This document shows, in pieces, positions 10,750-21,921 of a DNA stretch of 47,030 nucleotides. Positions within the stretch are counted from its first letter, which is position 1. Every line of letters starts with the position of its first letter. The translations under genes were made by a program, and so were the position numbers. A model generated the notes under the pieces. It was not told the DNA's origin. It was given only the letters and a program-made list of their open reading frames with translations, and made no database searches. The DNA is from Krasilnikovozyma curviuscula (lineage: Eukaryota; Basidiomycota; Tremellomycetes; Cystofilobasidiales; Mrakiaceae): assembly GCA_014825775.1 (NCBI GenBank), contig MVAQ01000171.1, positions 1 through 47,030 of the forward strand. The letters are read 5' to 3'.

Positions 10750-13700
10750 TCAATCGTCCTTGCCACTCTTCCCCATTAATTGTTCATCCTCATCTTCACC
10801 CTCCTCGTTCGCTTCCTTTTCCACAACATTTTTCTTCGTCGACCTGCTGGTTGCGCCCAGTTCCTCCTCATCCTCCTCCTCATCGTCGATCGAGAAGACG
10901 ACTCTGCCATCTGCAGGTCCATTACCAGCCCCACTCCTCGCTTCCTCCTTCTTTCTCCTTCTATCAGCAGCTGTTTCTTCATCTTCTTCATTCTCAGGAT
11001 GCTCCAGGTGCCCATACTCGACGTCGCCGTCTTCACCTGGAATTGGCTGTCCTCGTCGTTCCAGAGCTTCAATCTCATAATCTTCGGCATCCGCTTCAGC
11101 TTCATCTTGTGCAAGCTCATCAGACATTGAAAAGTGAACGTTGTGCGGGGTAGGGCGCCAGAGGAAGGCAATTCCGCTGAAGACAGCAAGGTACTGCAAG
11201 CATAAATCGAAGTGCGTAAGCGGCGGGCGGGACAGAGATGATGTCAGCAAGACCCACAATCAGACAGAGAGAACCACTTTTGTTCCAGGCGAAGTCAAGT
11301 ATTATTAGTCAAGCAGTTTTGAGGTCTCTAGACAAAGAAATGTACGGTAACTTACTCAAGCAAGAACCACCTCCATTTCCAACCCATGGGAGCGTAATTC
11401 TCATTTCCACGATTACTGAGCGAGATAGAGGAAATGACAAAAAAGGCTCCAACAGCAATAACAGCAGCCATAAGGATCCGGTAGAGTCTTTGGAACATCA
11501 TCAGTTTGAAGCGTTGTTTTCGGGCAGAGAGATGGAGAATGGTCGTGTTGAGACTGATTATGGTCCACATGAGGAAAGACGTCAAGGTAAAAGCAAGTGG
11601 GAAGATAAGGAACATTATCAGAACAAGTGATGCGGTCTGACGACGAACAAAATCAAGGTCAGAGCATATTGAGAACGGCGCTTGAATGAGAGAGCTTACC
11701 TCTAGTTCGATCTCAACCGTTCCAACACTGTAGATGACACCGAAAAAGAAGTGAAGACCGGTGAGAAGCCTGATCCTGTTCATGACATTTCCTAATGAAG
11801 GAGTAACCACGCTGAGACCCATCGACTACGGAAGGCCAATGCTTTAACTTCAGTGCTAACTCTTTCGAAAACTGTCTGAAGAAGATATGACTTACGACGA
11901 TCAGCAACAGGAAGAAGCTCAGTGAGTTTCTACCAGAGTTGAGAGTAGCTACCAACACGAGGAAAGCGGTTGATGCAGCACCTCTGCTGCCGTGTTTGTT
12001 GAGGTACGAGTAATATACGAAGTATATGAACATCTCGATGGTAAGGTATAACAGAGTGCCAGAAATATAGAACTGCATTGGCAAATCATGTTTTGTTAGT
12101 GAGAAGGAGAGAAATGCTTCGGATGACAGGAAAGAGCGTACTTGGATGGGGAGAAGTTGGTTTCGGTGCTTGAAACAAATGAAACCCCAGACGGCAGCGA
12201 AGAGAATGTATACACAAGTGAGGGAAAAGTAGAACTACCATAAAGAAGTGCGGCGTTAGAGAGTTGCGTCGAAGTGAGATGGAATGACAGAAGAGCTCAC
12301 TTTGATCTTGGGATATTCACTGGCGGACAGCTCTCCCTTGAAGATGTTCTTGAACTCAACTTCACCGCTAAATGTAGCAGAAGAATGACCATTCGACTTC
12401 ACATGACCTTTCCTCTTTTCAGAATATTCTCCATCCCTTGTCTCCAACAACCGTAGCGAGTGGATAAGCGACTCTTCAGAACGAGTGGATAACAGAGTGA
12501 CGGGTACGATCCCTACACAGTAGTACCCTGTTTTCTTCACTGCATATTCGATTGGTTTGGAATAGACAATGGTTTTGGGTGGTTTGCTGGACGTGGGGGT
12601 TGAAGTTACTTTAGGTGAACTTTTGCCGGTAGTGGTGGTGGCTGCTGGTTCCTCCTCGTTGAGTTCTTTGTCTACGGAGTTGGTTACCGTTGCTATTGGA
12701 TTATGTGGAGGCTTTTTCCCGGTTCTATGTGTTGAGGTCGGTGTGGGCGCAGCAGTTGTTACTGCTGGTTTAACTGCGGGTGAGTCTTCGTCTTCATCAT
12801 CGTCGTCGTCGTCCTCATCATCAACACTCTCTGAATCAGACCCTTTAGAAACGCCAGACTTCCCATTAGTTTCATCAACATCGTCGTCATCATCTTCGTT
12901 CTCCTCTTCCTCCTCCTCATCATCGTCATCGTCGTCGTCTCGCCTATCAGCTCTTCGATTTCTTACTTTGGAGACTTCAGTGCCAGAGGAAAAGTCGAAT
13001 TTGATGCCTTCGGTAACGATAGAGGTATCATTAATGCTTTTGATTCTGGGGTTGTCGGTGGGAAGGGAGACGATGAATTCTCCAAGCTCCGATGAGGGAC
13101 AGAGGCCAGCTCTCACGGCGGAAGAGGTACAGATGTATGTTTTCTGCGAGGTGACCAACACATCACAGACAATAGGTTGGAAAAAAGAAGATATGATTCT
13201 ATCAGGATTATGCCTCCACAAACTTGAGCAAGAAAGCAGAGGGAATAAGTATAACTGCGGAATCTCACAGGCAAATACCCCTCCTCCTCTTCCGACGAAT
13301 CTGAAGCGGGAAGTTCAACACCAAGATAGTGGACATCATTCCATTCGTAGATAACCATTGCTATCTGACCAGAGGATGTCGAGTCGAACGACAGCTTGAT
13401 AGATGCCTTTTCGCTCCCACCTCGATTCCCGCTCGCATACATCCCAGAACAAGCCTAGTTAGCCAGCAACGACCAGGACATCCAATAAAGTAACATCGAC
13501 CAAGCATATAAGGGGTTGGAATAGCGTAGTAATTGAAAGAGGATCAGGTCGTTGGCCAGCTGCCGTTTTGACATATTTACAACGAAATCTCACCTGTTTT
13601 CACCAAGATTCACATTCCAAACAACACAGTCAGGCCAAGATTATTAATTGTACACCAGAGGTAGCAGAATCCAGCATAGTGATGACCGAAGTGTTGTCAG

Positions 13701-13841
13701 AACTAGCCAAGAAACAGGGAAGAAAGCAATGAAACCTGCCTGCCTCAAATCGTCGCTGTCGCTGATTGGGACCGTATAAGCTCTCGCTGACTTCCCTATC
13801 AGACCAACAGCTGCTGCTGTTAGTAGCATAGGAACCTTCAT
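10750..13841 (-). CDS. GOST/Ptm1-like lung seven-transmembrane protein
   Basis: Proposed minus-strand exons are 13841-13740, 13454-13269, 13143-12301, 12234-12142, 12072-11896, 11825-11700, 11636-11356, 11276-11258 and 11193-10750; phases close to 756 aa. The start gives an N-terminal signal peptide (MKVPMLLTAAAVGLIG...). The luminal domain has family hallmarks: ACSGMY, QIAMVIYEW, TYICTS and TGYYCVGIVPV, ending in the typical FKGELSASEYPKIK. Seven hydrophobic segments follow, starting at residue 378, with LLPIQ after the first and WRWFLLDG before the last. This matches the Lung_7-TM_R family (fungal Ptm1; Golgi/endosomal trafficking proteins). Unusual are an almost pure Asp/Glu tract around residues 165-190 in the luminal part, a second acidic stretch after it, and a long acidic cytoplasmic tail. 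Exon 8 is only 19 nt. The first intron is long (285 nt) and needs a GC donor in my model, so the signal-peptide exon is the least certain part. Confidence 0.85.
11258..11276 (-). other. 19-nt micro-exon of the Ptm1-like gene
   Basis: The exon supplies T plus six codons and restores the family motif WFLLDGSLCLIYLAVF across the joins. It has AG before and GT after it, and total phase closes only when it is included. Confidence 0.65.
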
Positions 13842-14510
13842 TGCTGGTGAATATACTGTGGTGAGGGTGTCGCTGTCGAGGTTTACGAACATCTCGGCGG
13901 GATATTTCTCTAGTCGCTCAGAACGGCAGGCTGCAGTGGCGAGGCGGATGTCTGATTCAGGGGAACAGGTCGACAATACCAAAGTTCAGGTTGAAGAGGG
14001 AAAAGGACTAAGGAGGAATTGGAAAAGTGTCTTGCGATTTTGGCAGGTTGTGAAATCGGGAAGAAATACAATCATAGAGGTGGTACAAAAATTGAGGGTC
14101 TAATCAGGGATTGTAAGGTTAATGAATATGTAGAGGTCAAAGTCCATGACAAGACTTGCTGTCATTATTCGCATCAACATGGTCCAGTGTGTGACAGCCG
14201 ACGAGTACGTCGAACTCATGACCGTTGATAGTCGAGCGGTGATAAAAATATACGATGCGTACTGTTGGAAGTACCACTAAAAGCTGATGAAAGCTTGGAA
14301 TTGATGAAACTTTTCGGCTGTTGAAGGCCTATGAGAGTCATAGATAGTGAGGGGTGACGCGATGGAGCGCGGTTGTCACTTGAGAAGATGCCGTAGGCGG
14401 TTGACCAGATAGAAAGACGTGTTTGAACCCAATGAGCTGCAGAAAGAAGTTTAATGTGAGAAAACGATTCAGAGATGCTGTTCTCAATCATACTAACCTG
14501 AGCCTCAATC
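13842..14510. other. Ptm1-like promoter / arrestin A 3' region
   Basis: This 669-bp stretch lies between the start of the Ptm1-like gene and the stop of arrestin copy A, both on the minus strand. An ATG-started 91-codon frame at 14216-14491 (minus) has no recognisable features and lies in the 3' flank of the arrestin gene, just after a donor-like CAG/GTTAGT. I take it as untranslated sequence. Confidence 0.4.
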
Positions 14511-16676
14511 CTAAGTGCCAGGTTGTTTTCGAAGACCTTGAATGTTGGGCTTCTGGTATATCGCTTTCCCCTGACTATTCGTCAAAGGAGCTGGTTCGAA
14601 CGTCGCGTGATCTTCCAAATCCGAATCCGGGATATTGTTTTGAAGTCTCAATATGTCGAAGCCATCCATTATACCCTGTCGTCTGACAGTCAATCCTTCG
14701 TTGTTGAGCGACTCGTTGTCACCTCGCAGGACCTCGAGCAGATTATTTCCGGTTCCTCGTAACGCCTCCATTTCTCGTTGGGCAACGGGGTCCCACTGAA
14801 TGTTGCACATACATGCCTCGTCACACCATCCCTCTTTCTTGAAGTTGGCTGTTCGGTTGATGGAGGCGCCTGCAGCCGAGAAGGCCGGGAGGGACAATTG
14901 GTCCAATGTGCAACAACACTGATAAAAGAAAATCATTAACGTTGAGACAGTAAGGAATGAGGACAAGGATGTACTTACAGATGCGATTTGAACTTCTTTC
15001 TGGAACAAGGTCGCAATTTTGACTTGGCCATTGTCGACATCGTGCTGGTTGAAGACGACTTCAAAAGTGAGTTCGGAGGAGTACTTCATTGGTGAAAGTG
15101 TACCTGGGAAAGTCGTTGGTCTGAGATTTAAGTCGTTAGGCTGTAAAGCAGAAGATGCCATTCAGCAAGACTAGAAAGTGAGAGGGGCGAAACACAAGAC
15201 TGACCAATCGAGCAATTCTCTCAGCTCTCCAGAACCCATTGTGTTCACTACTTCCACTCTTATCACTTCCATCCATAACGACTCCTCTCTTTCTCGCAAT
15301 GGCTTCAAATCCATCCAACGAGTATCCGCCCTTCTCACCGAGCTGACAGATCATCTTCTTTGCCCCTTGTTGAGCCTCAACGCGCTTCTCCTTTCTCACC
15401 GACGATATCTGGCACCTTTGCTTGATGTAAACATTGATTGCGAAGATCGTCAGGTTTGGAGGTGGTGATGACAGCGCCAACGAGAGTGCGAGGGGACCTC
15501 CGACCACGAACGAGTCGGATTGCATTTGAAGTCGATAAGGACCAAGGAATTCTGAGTAATCTTCCTGAAGATGCGTAAACTGGATGATTGAGTCTTGGCT
15601 GGGATTGACCTGCGACAGTGGATGAAAAGGAAAAGTCAGCATGTCACGTCTCGAGAGGGATTGTGACATGACTTGGCTTACCATAACCCAGACGTCCTTG
15701 ACAATGGAGAGGTCTTTCTTGAATCTTGAGCCTGCAAGGTATATATTTATATTAGGTACGTATGTTCAAAGCAAGACAGAGTAGATCGATAATATCATGA
15801 ACTGACCTGAACCTTCCAAGACAGCGGAGGCTTTCCAAACGACTCGACCAGATGATGATCGTTCAAAAGACGGAGCAGTGGATGGAATCTTGAAGCTGAA
15901 CTCCCAGCTTTTTGTGTTCAGACCAAGAAGCAAGTCAGCACATGGAGAGATTGATTGGACACGTAGGGGTGCAGTGCACCGCTTGGGCTCAGCCAAACAT
16001 CGATCGACCTCATGAAAACTCACGTCGTAAGACCTTTCTCCAAAAACAGACCCTCAGGACCACCAATCGTCAGCTCCTTCTCGAAGATGACATCATCCTC
16101 CCATCTGGCGGGTGTCTCGTTGAAGGCCAATCTGGACGCAGCCCATAGCCTTACTCTCAAGCACTTGATTTGCTGTGGCTTCGTCAACACGACATAGACG
16201 AAACCGCTGACTTTCCCACCAGCGCCTTCGTCGAGGACGATGCCGTCTGATGTTCCTGGTGATGGTTCAATGACTCTTGGTGGGCGGATGAAGGTGATGG
16301 GTTCGGTGAGCATCAGATTGACTGACGCGCACGATAGCGATAGGTTCGCTGGTGGGAGGGCTGGAATTGGATAAAAAGCTGAGGTGTTGTTATCTGTTCG
16401 CAAGATCATGCCATCAGAGGTGCTATCGGGGCTGGTAGAGAGGACTGAGGTCGTTGCGGACGAGAGGTCATCTGTGCTGTTGAGCTCAGGGGAGTAAGGT
16501 GGGGCCTCAGTCGAGTCCAGGTGGTGGACGTTGTACGACGGGGGAAACGCAGCAGTCGAGCTCGAGGTAGACTGTCTGCTGGACGATGCTGTCGATGACG
16601 AACGAGCAGAGGGTGCGAGGAAGGAGGTCATCCTCGTTCGAGACGAAGGTCGAGGTTGGCGACCTGACGACGACAT
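14511..16676 (-). CDS. Alpha-arrestin-like protein, copy A
   Basis: Minus-strand exons are 16676-16024, 15907-15807, 15731-15682, 15609-15205, 15140-14979 and 14918-14511; phases close to 592 aa. After a Ser-rich N-terminus comes an arrestin-type beta-sandwich: NLMLTEPITFIRPPR, a strand with LRVRLWA, and WEFSFKIPSTAPSFERSS. The arrestin C-type half follows, with LGPYRLQMQSDSFVVGGPL, MICQLGEKG, GFWRAERIARLV and SELTFEVVF. A PPSY motif at residues 45-48 fits PPxY, the docking site for Rsp5/Nedd4 ubiquitin ligases, so the protein may be an endocytic ubiquitin-ligase adaptor (inference). A Cys-rich segment and a DGFDILRL motif near the C-terminus are shared with copy B at 39782-41762. The ATG at 16676 was chosen because the upstream in-frame extension begins with TTG. 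A TATATA element lies about 55 bp upstream. Confidence 0.85.
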
Positions 16677-18950
16677 AGTAAAAGAGGGGAATGTAAGATT
16701 ACCAAAGCATTCCGAAGAAGCAGGCTCTATATAAAGGCAAGCACTGACCTGGGATTGGTTGAACTGGCGATCTGGGGAGAAATTCTGACTCAAAAATATT
16801 TATGTGTAAGCACCACAAGGGGTCAACGCCACATTTGAATTGCCGACGAAGCTGGCGGCTCACTTGTATGTTCCCTAGGAATCCATGCGCTTCTACGCAG
16901 CAGCCGATATCAACACCTCGCCCCAGCTGCACGCTTCAGTTTTATGAGAAGAACGGGTTGAGAGCTTCTTTGGGGAGAAAGACGGAGATGCGGCAGGTCT
17001 GTCAGCGCAACTATGCTTTCATCAGCCAGATTTGACTTTTTAGGCCGTCAACCCACCATCTCGAGGCCACACCCTACCATTTTCCGGGCTGAGAAGTGGA
17101 ATATTCTGGCAACCGCCTAGCTCGCATCAAAACCCCTGCACCTATCGCGCCGTGTGCAATCGAATTATCGAGTCACACAGCAGGAGGCGGGGCTCTACTC
17201 CGATGCTGATACGTCCGTCCGTTCGAGCAAGTTCCAGGAGATCCAAAGCCCTTTACCCCAGGAAGACCAAAAAATAATTGTACGCAGAGGGTACAAACAG
17301 TGGAAGGTTATGCCGATGGCCATCACAACCTGCCGGTCCATTCATTGGCACGAACTGACTCATCTGAGGTTTGAATTTCCCGAACAAGGCATGGTTCTCC
17401 TGCCGTTCTCGTCCCGCGCAACACGATCCTGGGGTGGAGGAATGACTTGAGGAATAATGTGAGACCACTGAAGAGAAGTGGTGACTTGAGTTGAAGAGCT
17501 GCTTGGGCAGAAGTCGATTTGGTGAGGCGCGCGGTGACATGCAGCGCGGTGATTCCTGGAGGACGTGGGTCTCGAGACTGTGAGTCCGTCAGAACAATTC
17601 AGTCATCTTTCTTGAAAGAGCCATCTTCAGGAAAGGAAATCCTCCGGCTGGTAAGGTAGAGACGTGACAGGCAGCACGAAGAGGTCGAGGGGCCGGCGGA
17701 CCATCTACGGCGCGAGTCTTTCGGTTTGACTAATGGCACCCTTCAAAGTGATAGAGAAGAAATCTTCAAGGTGTCTTCGTTAGAACATTATATGGCGCCT
17801 TGTAAGCAGTGGGGTGATCCAGGCTATCTCGATCTTGATAGTTGCTGCCCCTCAGAACGAGCGTTGATATGAATGTGCAATGAGACTTGATGCTCAAGCA
17901 TTTTACAGAAAGCTAAGGTGTTGTTTGGTAACACATGAGAGCGTTGAAGAGGTCGAATATGTTTTCAGATCGGCTTCATCCTACACAAGGAAGCACGCCC
18001 GCTGATCAAAGGACTAACCTCCGTTATATTATCCACCTTTGCAACATTTCTGACCATGAGATAGAGTTTTTTTTTACCTCTAGCCAAAGCAAGGCTTGCG
18101 TTGTCCAATGGTAATCAACACGTCTGGAACGTGTTTTACAGCCAGGTGAGCATGAGGAGGTTCAAACTGCCCAGAAGAAGCTCCTTATACTCACCTAGCA
18201 TATCTCACACTACCTCATTCCACTGTGCTGCAATACGGTCCGGGCAATAAAATGGTCTCTATTCATTGTCGACAATGAAGAGTCGTCGCTGAGCAGCTGC
18301 ATTTTGTTACTGAACCATGCCGTAGAGTGGGATACATCTATACCATGCTGGAGATCTTGAAAGAAGAGTGAAGAGTTCATTAAAGCTGATACTTTTCAGA
18401 AGTACCAGCTTGTCGGCATAGATCTCTTCGTACGAATTCCCGGTCAGCTGCGGTCGAGAAACTGAGGCTGCTGCCAGTGTTGTGGTGATACTCCATCTAG
18501 TACAGAGAATTTGGCGATGAATACCGATGAGTTTCCAGTGGTACTTGGGGAGAAAGTAAAGAAAACTCGGTCTAGCCGTCTCTTTAAAGATAGGAAGAGC
18601 TCTCGTTGACTTTCAACCGCTGTCCAAAATCAGGCGAGCGGAAAGTGCCGTGTTGCGATTTTTTGCTTCTCAATAATCGATTAACTGGTTTGAGGAAGAC
18701 AAACATGTTCATGAGGCATATCTAGAGACAACTGATTGAAGCGAACTAAGATTTGGTAAAGTCAAAAGTACAATGCGGTATGAGAAGAACAAAGAACAAA
18801 ATTTGAAGGAACAATGCAGAAAGGAGAACAATAAACAGGTGTAACAATATGAAACATGAATCAAGGCGGTGTCTGTGGTTGATGGATTTATACAATGCGA
18901 TGCGAGATGGTGTTGAGTGTAGTGTAAAATAGTGAATGAGTCTTTTGATG
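16677..18950. other. 2.3-kb stretch without convincing gene
   Basis: This is the largest gap in the window, upstream of arrestin A and downstream of the 618-aa gene. The longest ATG-started frame is a 95-codon minus-strand frame (17253-17540) rich in Ser, His and Pro, with no family resemblance. A segment near 18090-18170 has tRNA-like A- and B-box motifs but does not fold properly. The region could be a long promoter with upstream frames, or hold a non-coding transcript. I see nothing decisive. Confidence 0.4.
16728..16736 (-). promoter_or_regulatory. Candidate TATA box of arrestin A
   Basis: CTTTATATAG on the minus strand lies about 55 bp upstream of the chosen ATG. The arrestin B gene has a similar element, TATAAGAGG, at 41842-41850. 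Core-promoter role is inferred from motif and position only. Confidence 0.3.
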
Positions 18951-21921
18951 TTACTTGCTGAGATCTAGAGGGTTGATAGTGTAAGGAAGAAAACGTTGCT
19001 GTTTGTGTTTGGGGCTTGAGCAGTGACCAAGACTCTGTGGAAGGTGCAGCTGAATGAATGCCGGGCTGTTGAAGGGAAAAGCTCTGTGGCCTTTAAAATA
19101 GAAAGAGCACTTCATCAGCAAACGCTACGACCGTTTGTAGAATATATTTTACGAGAGTAACTTACTGGAAGAGGAGCTACTCAAAGTCTGCCGTTGAGAT
19201 ACCTCGTAACCAGGGACGCCAGAGGAAGTTGTGGTCCAACCTGCTGGCGATGGGTCGTTGTTCTGAACACGAGATCCAAGCACCATGGCGTCCATACTCT
19301 GCGAATCGACACCTCTCAATGAATACACCGGCTATTCTCAAAACCAAACGTCAACATTTGCTCCAAATCGACAGCTTAGCGAGTGTGTCGTTTACGAACC
19401 TCGAGCGTATTCACTGCCATCGTATTGTAAACGAACCCGTCACCGGTATCCAAGCGAATGGCACCAGTTTCAAGATCCGCTGCTCTTTGCTGCTGATTCT
19501 TTTCTTCACCCGGAGCCCCAGTCATATCCGCACCCTGAACCATCGCGAACGCAAAACGACGTCAGTAAATTGCTGCCGCAAGCTGGTATTGTCAGGACGT
19601 ACGAGATCTCCAAAGTCGTACTGAGGGTACTCTCCAATGTACTGCATTTGCTGGTTTTGACGGACGCTGGAAAGCTCAAGGAGGTCGGGGTGCTCTCGTG
19701 TGAGATCATCCCATGAGACTGGGTGAATTCCCCCTTCATAGTGACCGCCTGTCCGGTACAACAAAGGGCATCAGTCTGAGAGCATTTGAATCGAAAAATT
19801 GGTGTGGGACATACCAGAAAAGTTATCAATTGCGTTGAGAAACGAGAGATCCCAACCTTGATTTAGGGAGGAACCGACAGCCGATGAGGGGTACCCATTG
19901 TCTTTGTGAAAAAACACCACAGGGAGTCAGCACACAATCATAACCACGGTAAGTTAAGGAGACAAAAAAAAAGCTGGAGTGTGTGTTTTCGAACTTACAA
20001 TCCAAGAAATTTCCAACCTGCAGGTGCGAAGCTACGTCTCCCATGGTCGCCATGGTGGAGGAGGAGGCTCGCTGTTCATCTTCTGTACCGCCTGGAAAAA
20101 ACAATTCTCTGTCTGCCTTAGGTACAGAGGACTGGAACAGTCTGTTAATAAAGAAAAGCAAGCGTCAGCAAACTGGATGTCGAGAGATGGAACGGAGATG
20201 TGATTCTCACTCTTCCGTAGGAGCTGGCGTGGGCGCTGCTGGAACAACGGCTTCAAACAATGGTGAAGCAGGCACAGATGGTCCAGGTGTTGGCGCTGTT
20301 GGAGTAGTATTAAAAGATACTAATGAATCAGTTACATCAGGAGATCCAGGTGCACTAGCCGCGACATTCAAGGAGACAGGTAGCGGCCATGGATTCACGG
20401 GTCGGAACGCCTGTTGCGACCGGAGAAAGAATGTCCTTGGTGGGTTCAACGCGTCAGCACGAACCGGCTATAGAATAAATAAATAAAAATAAAACATTGA
20501 TTGATTAGAAAATGTGCAGGTCATCACAGCTTGTGAAGAGACGAACGAGTTGGACTTCTGCAGCTGGGTTGAGCGTGCCGTCGGGCTTGAGATTCGGTCG
20601 CTCGCACATCGGTTGAGAGAAGACGGTGGTGACCTCATTTGTCCTCACATTCACCAAATTGTATTGGACAAGGCTGTATGCACAAACCCAAAAACCACGG
20701 TGAGATCACACGCTCCTCGCGACATGGAAATAGACAGAAAGTAATACGACTTACAAAACCCTCGCAGCCTTTTGACCGTCTCTCTCTTCATGACTCGCAC
20801 CCCTCAAATTTGTCGCCGGTTTGACAACAACGGCGACATTTGACTCGAACGACGCCTCTGGAATGGCAACCTTCGCGTTTGTGTTTTTGGTCAGCTTCAT
20901 GTCGCATTTACTGAGGAAGAAGCGACCCGAGGAGGTCCAGTTGGAGAGATCCGCAATGTCGATCAAGGGGTTAGCAAATGTTGACTTGGACATATCCCAG
21001 ATGACGTAGAAGATGTCGTAGAAGCGGTCTAGAAAATTAGGTGAGGTTCAAAAGGTTAGTATTGTGAGAGCGTGGACGACAAATCCCAAAGTCACAAGAG
21101 ACAGCTCACTTACCAGAAGTGTCGGTGATGTTCAGATATACGTTGTGCTTCATATCACCTGGAGGAAGATCCAACAGCTGGAACTGCTCTTTCCAAGGCT
21201 GGTTCTTGAGCCGACTCCATCGGTCCCCACTGACCCTAACTCGCGACCCTTATCACAAGTACAACATGAATGAGCATTTGGAAACAGACATAACAGAAGA
21301 GTCTGAATGGTCACTCACCTCCTCCAGCGTCTGTCCCGATAAACGGCCTGTTCTGGTGACCGATGTCGATTTCTCCGATGAATGTTCCCAGGGACCTGTA
21401 AGAGTTCAAGCGTTTAACACCCACAGGTAATCAAATGACTTAAACACACATGACGTACTCGTGAAATGTTACTGCAGTAACGACGACAGAGAAAAGACCC
21501 GTCAGTAAATGGCTCGAAGCGAAGAGCAGAACGGATGATGAGGGTAGAGACGAGACTTACGACCAGGGACAAACGACGGGTGATCCCTGCCGGCCGCGGA
21601 CAAAGGCTGGGTCACTCCATCCAAGAAGGAAAGGTGGTACAGGAAGGGGGGGAACTGCACAGAGCGAGACGTAACTCTGATGCAGAACGCTCTGTACAGC
21701 TCCAAGTTGGCTATAAGTGGGGTCACCACCGCAGCTGTATAGAGGAAGAATACAGATCAGCACTATTCAACAAAGGCTTATCGAGAGCCAACGATCCATT
21801 CCAAGGTAACAACTCGAGCTAGTCGACCGTTTCCTCTGGCCCATCCCCACTTGGCCTGGTGAGGCTGGCGAGCGACAGACGGGGGAAAGAAACAAGAATA
21901 CTCACCAACACCAGCAGACAT
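18951..21921 (-). CDS. Unrecognised 618-aa protein
   Basis: Minus-strand exons are 21921-21906, 21734-21561, 21471-21459, 21395-21319, 21248-21114, 21028-20755, 20673-20547, 20467-20211, 20141-19999, 19901-19815, 19748-19603, 19534-19400, 19298-19166 and 19090-18951. All phases close to a stop TAA at 18951-18953. I do not recognise the family. The first 260 residues look like a folded, beta-rich domain with landmarks GTFIGEIDIGHQNRPFIG, DRFYDIFYVIWDMS and LSNWTSSGRFFLSKCDMKL. The middle is Pro/Ala-rich. The C-terminal half is Gly/Ser/Gln-rich and probably disordered. There is no signal peptide or membrane segment, so an intracellular protein, possibly a regulator, is likely (weak inference). 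Exon 3 is 13 nt. The acceptor of exon 5 and the donor of exon 7 (GTTCGT) were chosen by phase and are less sure. Confidence 0.65.
21459..21471 (-). other. 13-nt micro-exon of the 618-aa gene
   Basis: The exon TAACATTTCACGA is preceded by GCAG and followed by GTACGT. With the split codons on both sides it yields LTFHES between two well-supported exons. Without it the frames of exons 2 and 4 do not join. Confidence 0.55.

Noticed and set aside
12569..13354. 261-codon plus-strand frame opposite the Ptm1-like gene
   Set aside because: It is the antisense shadow of the Asp/Glu/Thr-rich coding exon; its Ser/Val/Gly runs come from the acidic repeats on the other strand.
17154..17450. 98-codon plus-strand frame upstream of arrestin A
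   Set aside because: It starts at GTG, shows no domain and no splice-supported extension.
18085..18180. tRNA-like segment with A-box (TTGTCCAATGGTAA) and B-box (GGTTCAAACTG) motifs and a perfect ACACG/CGTGT stem
   Set aside because: The T-arm and acceptor stem do not pair, position 33 would be C rather than T, and there is no T-run terminator downstream. At best a degenerate tRNA relic.
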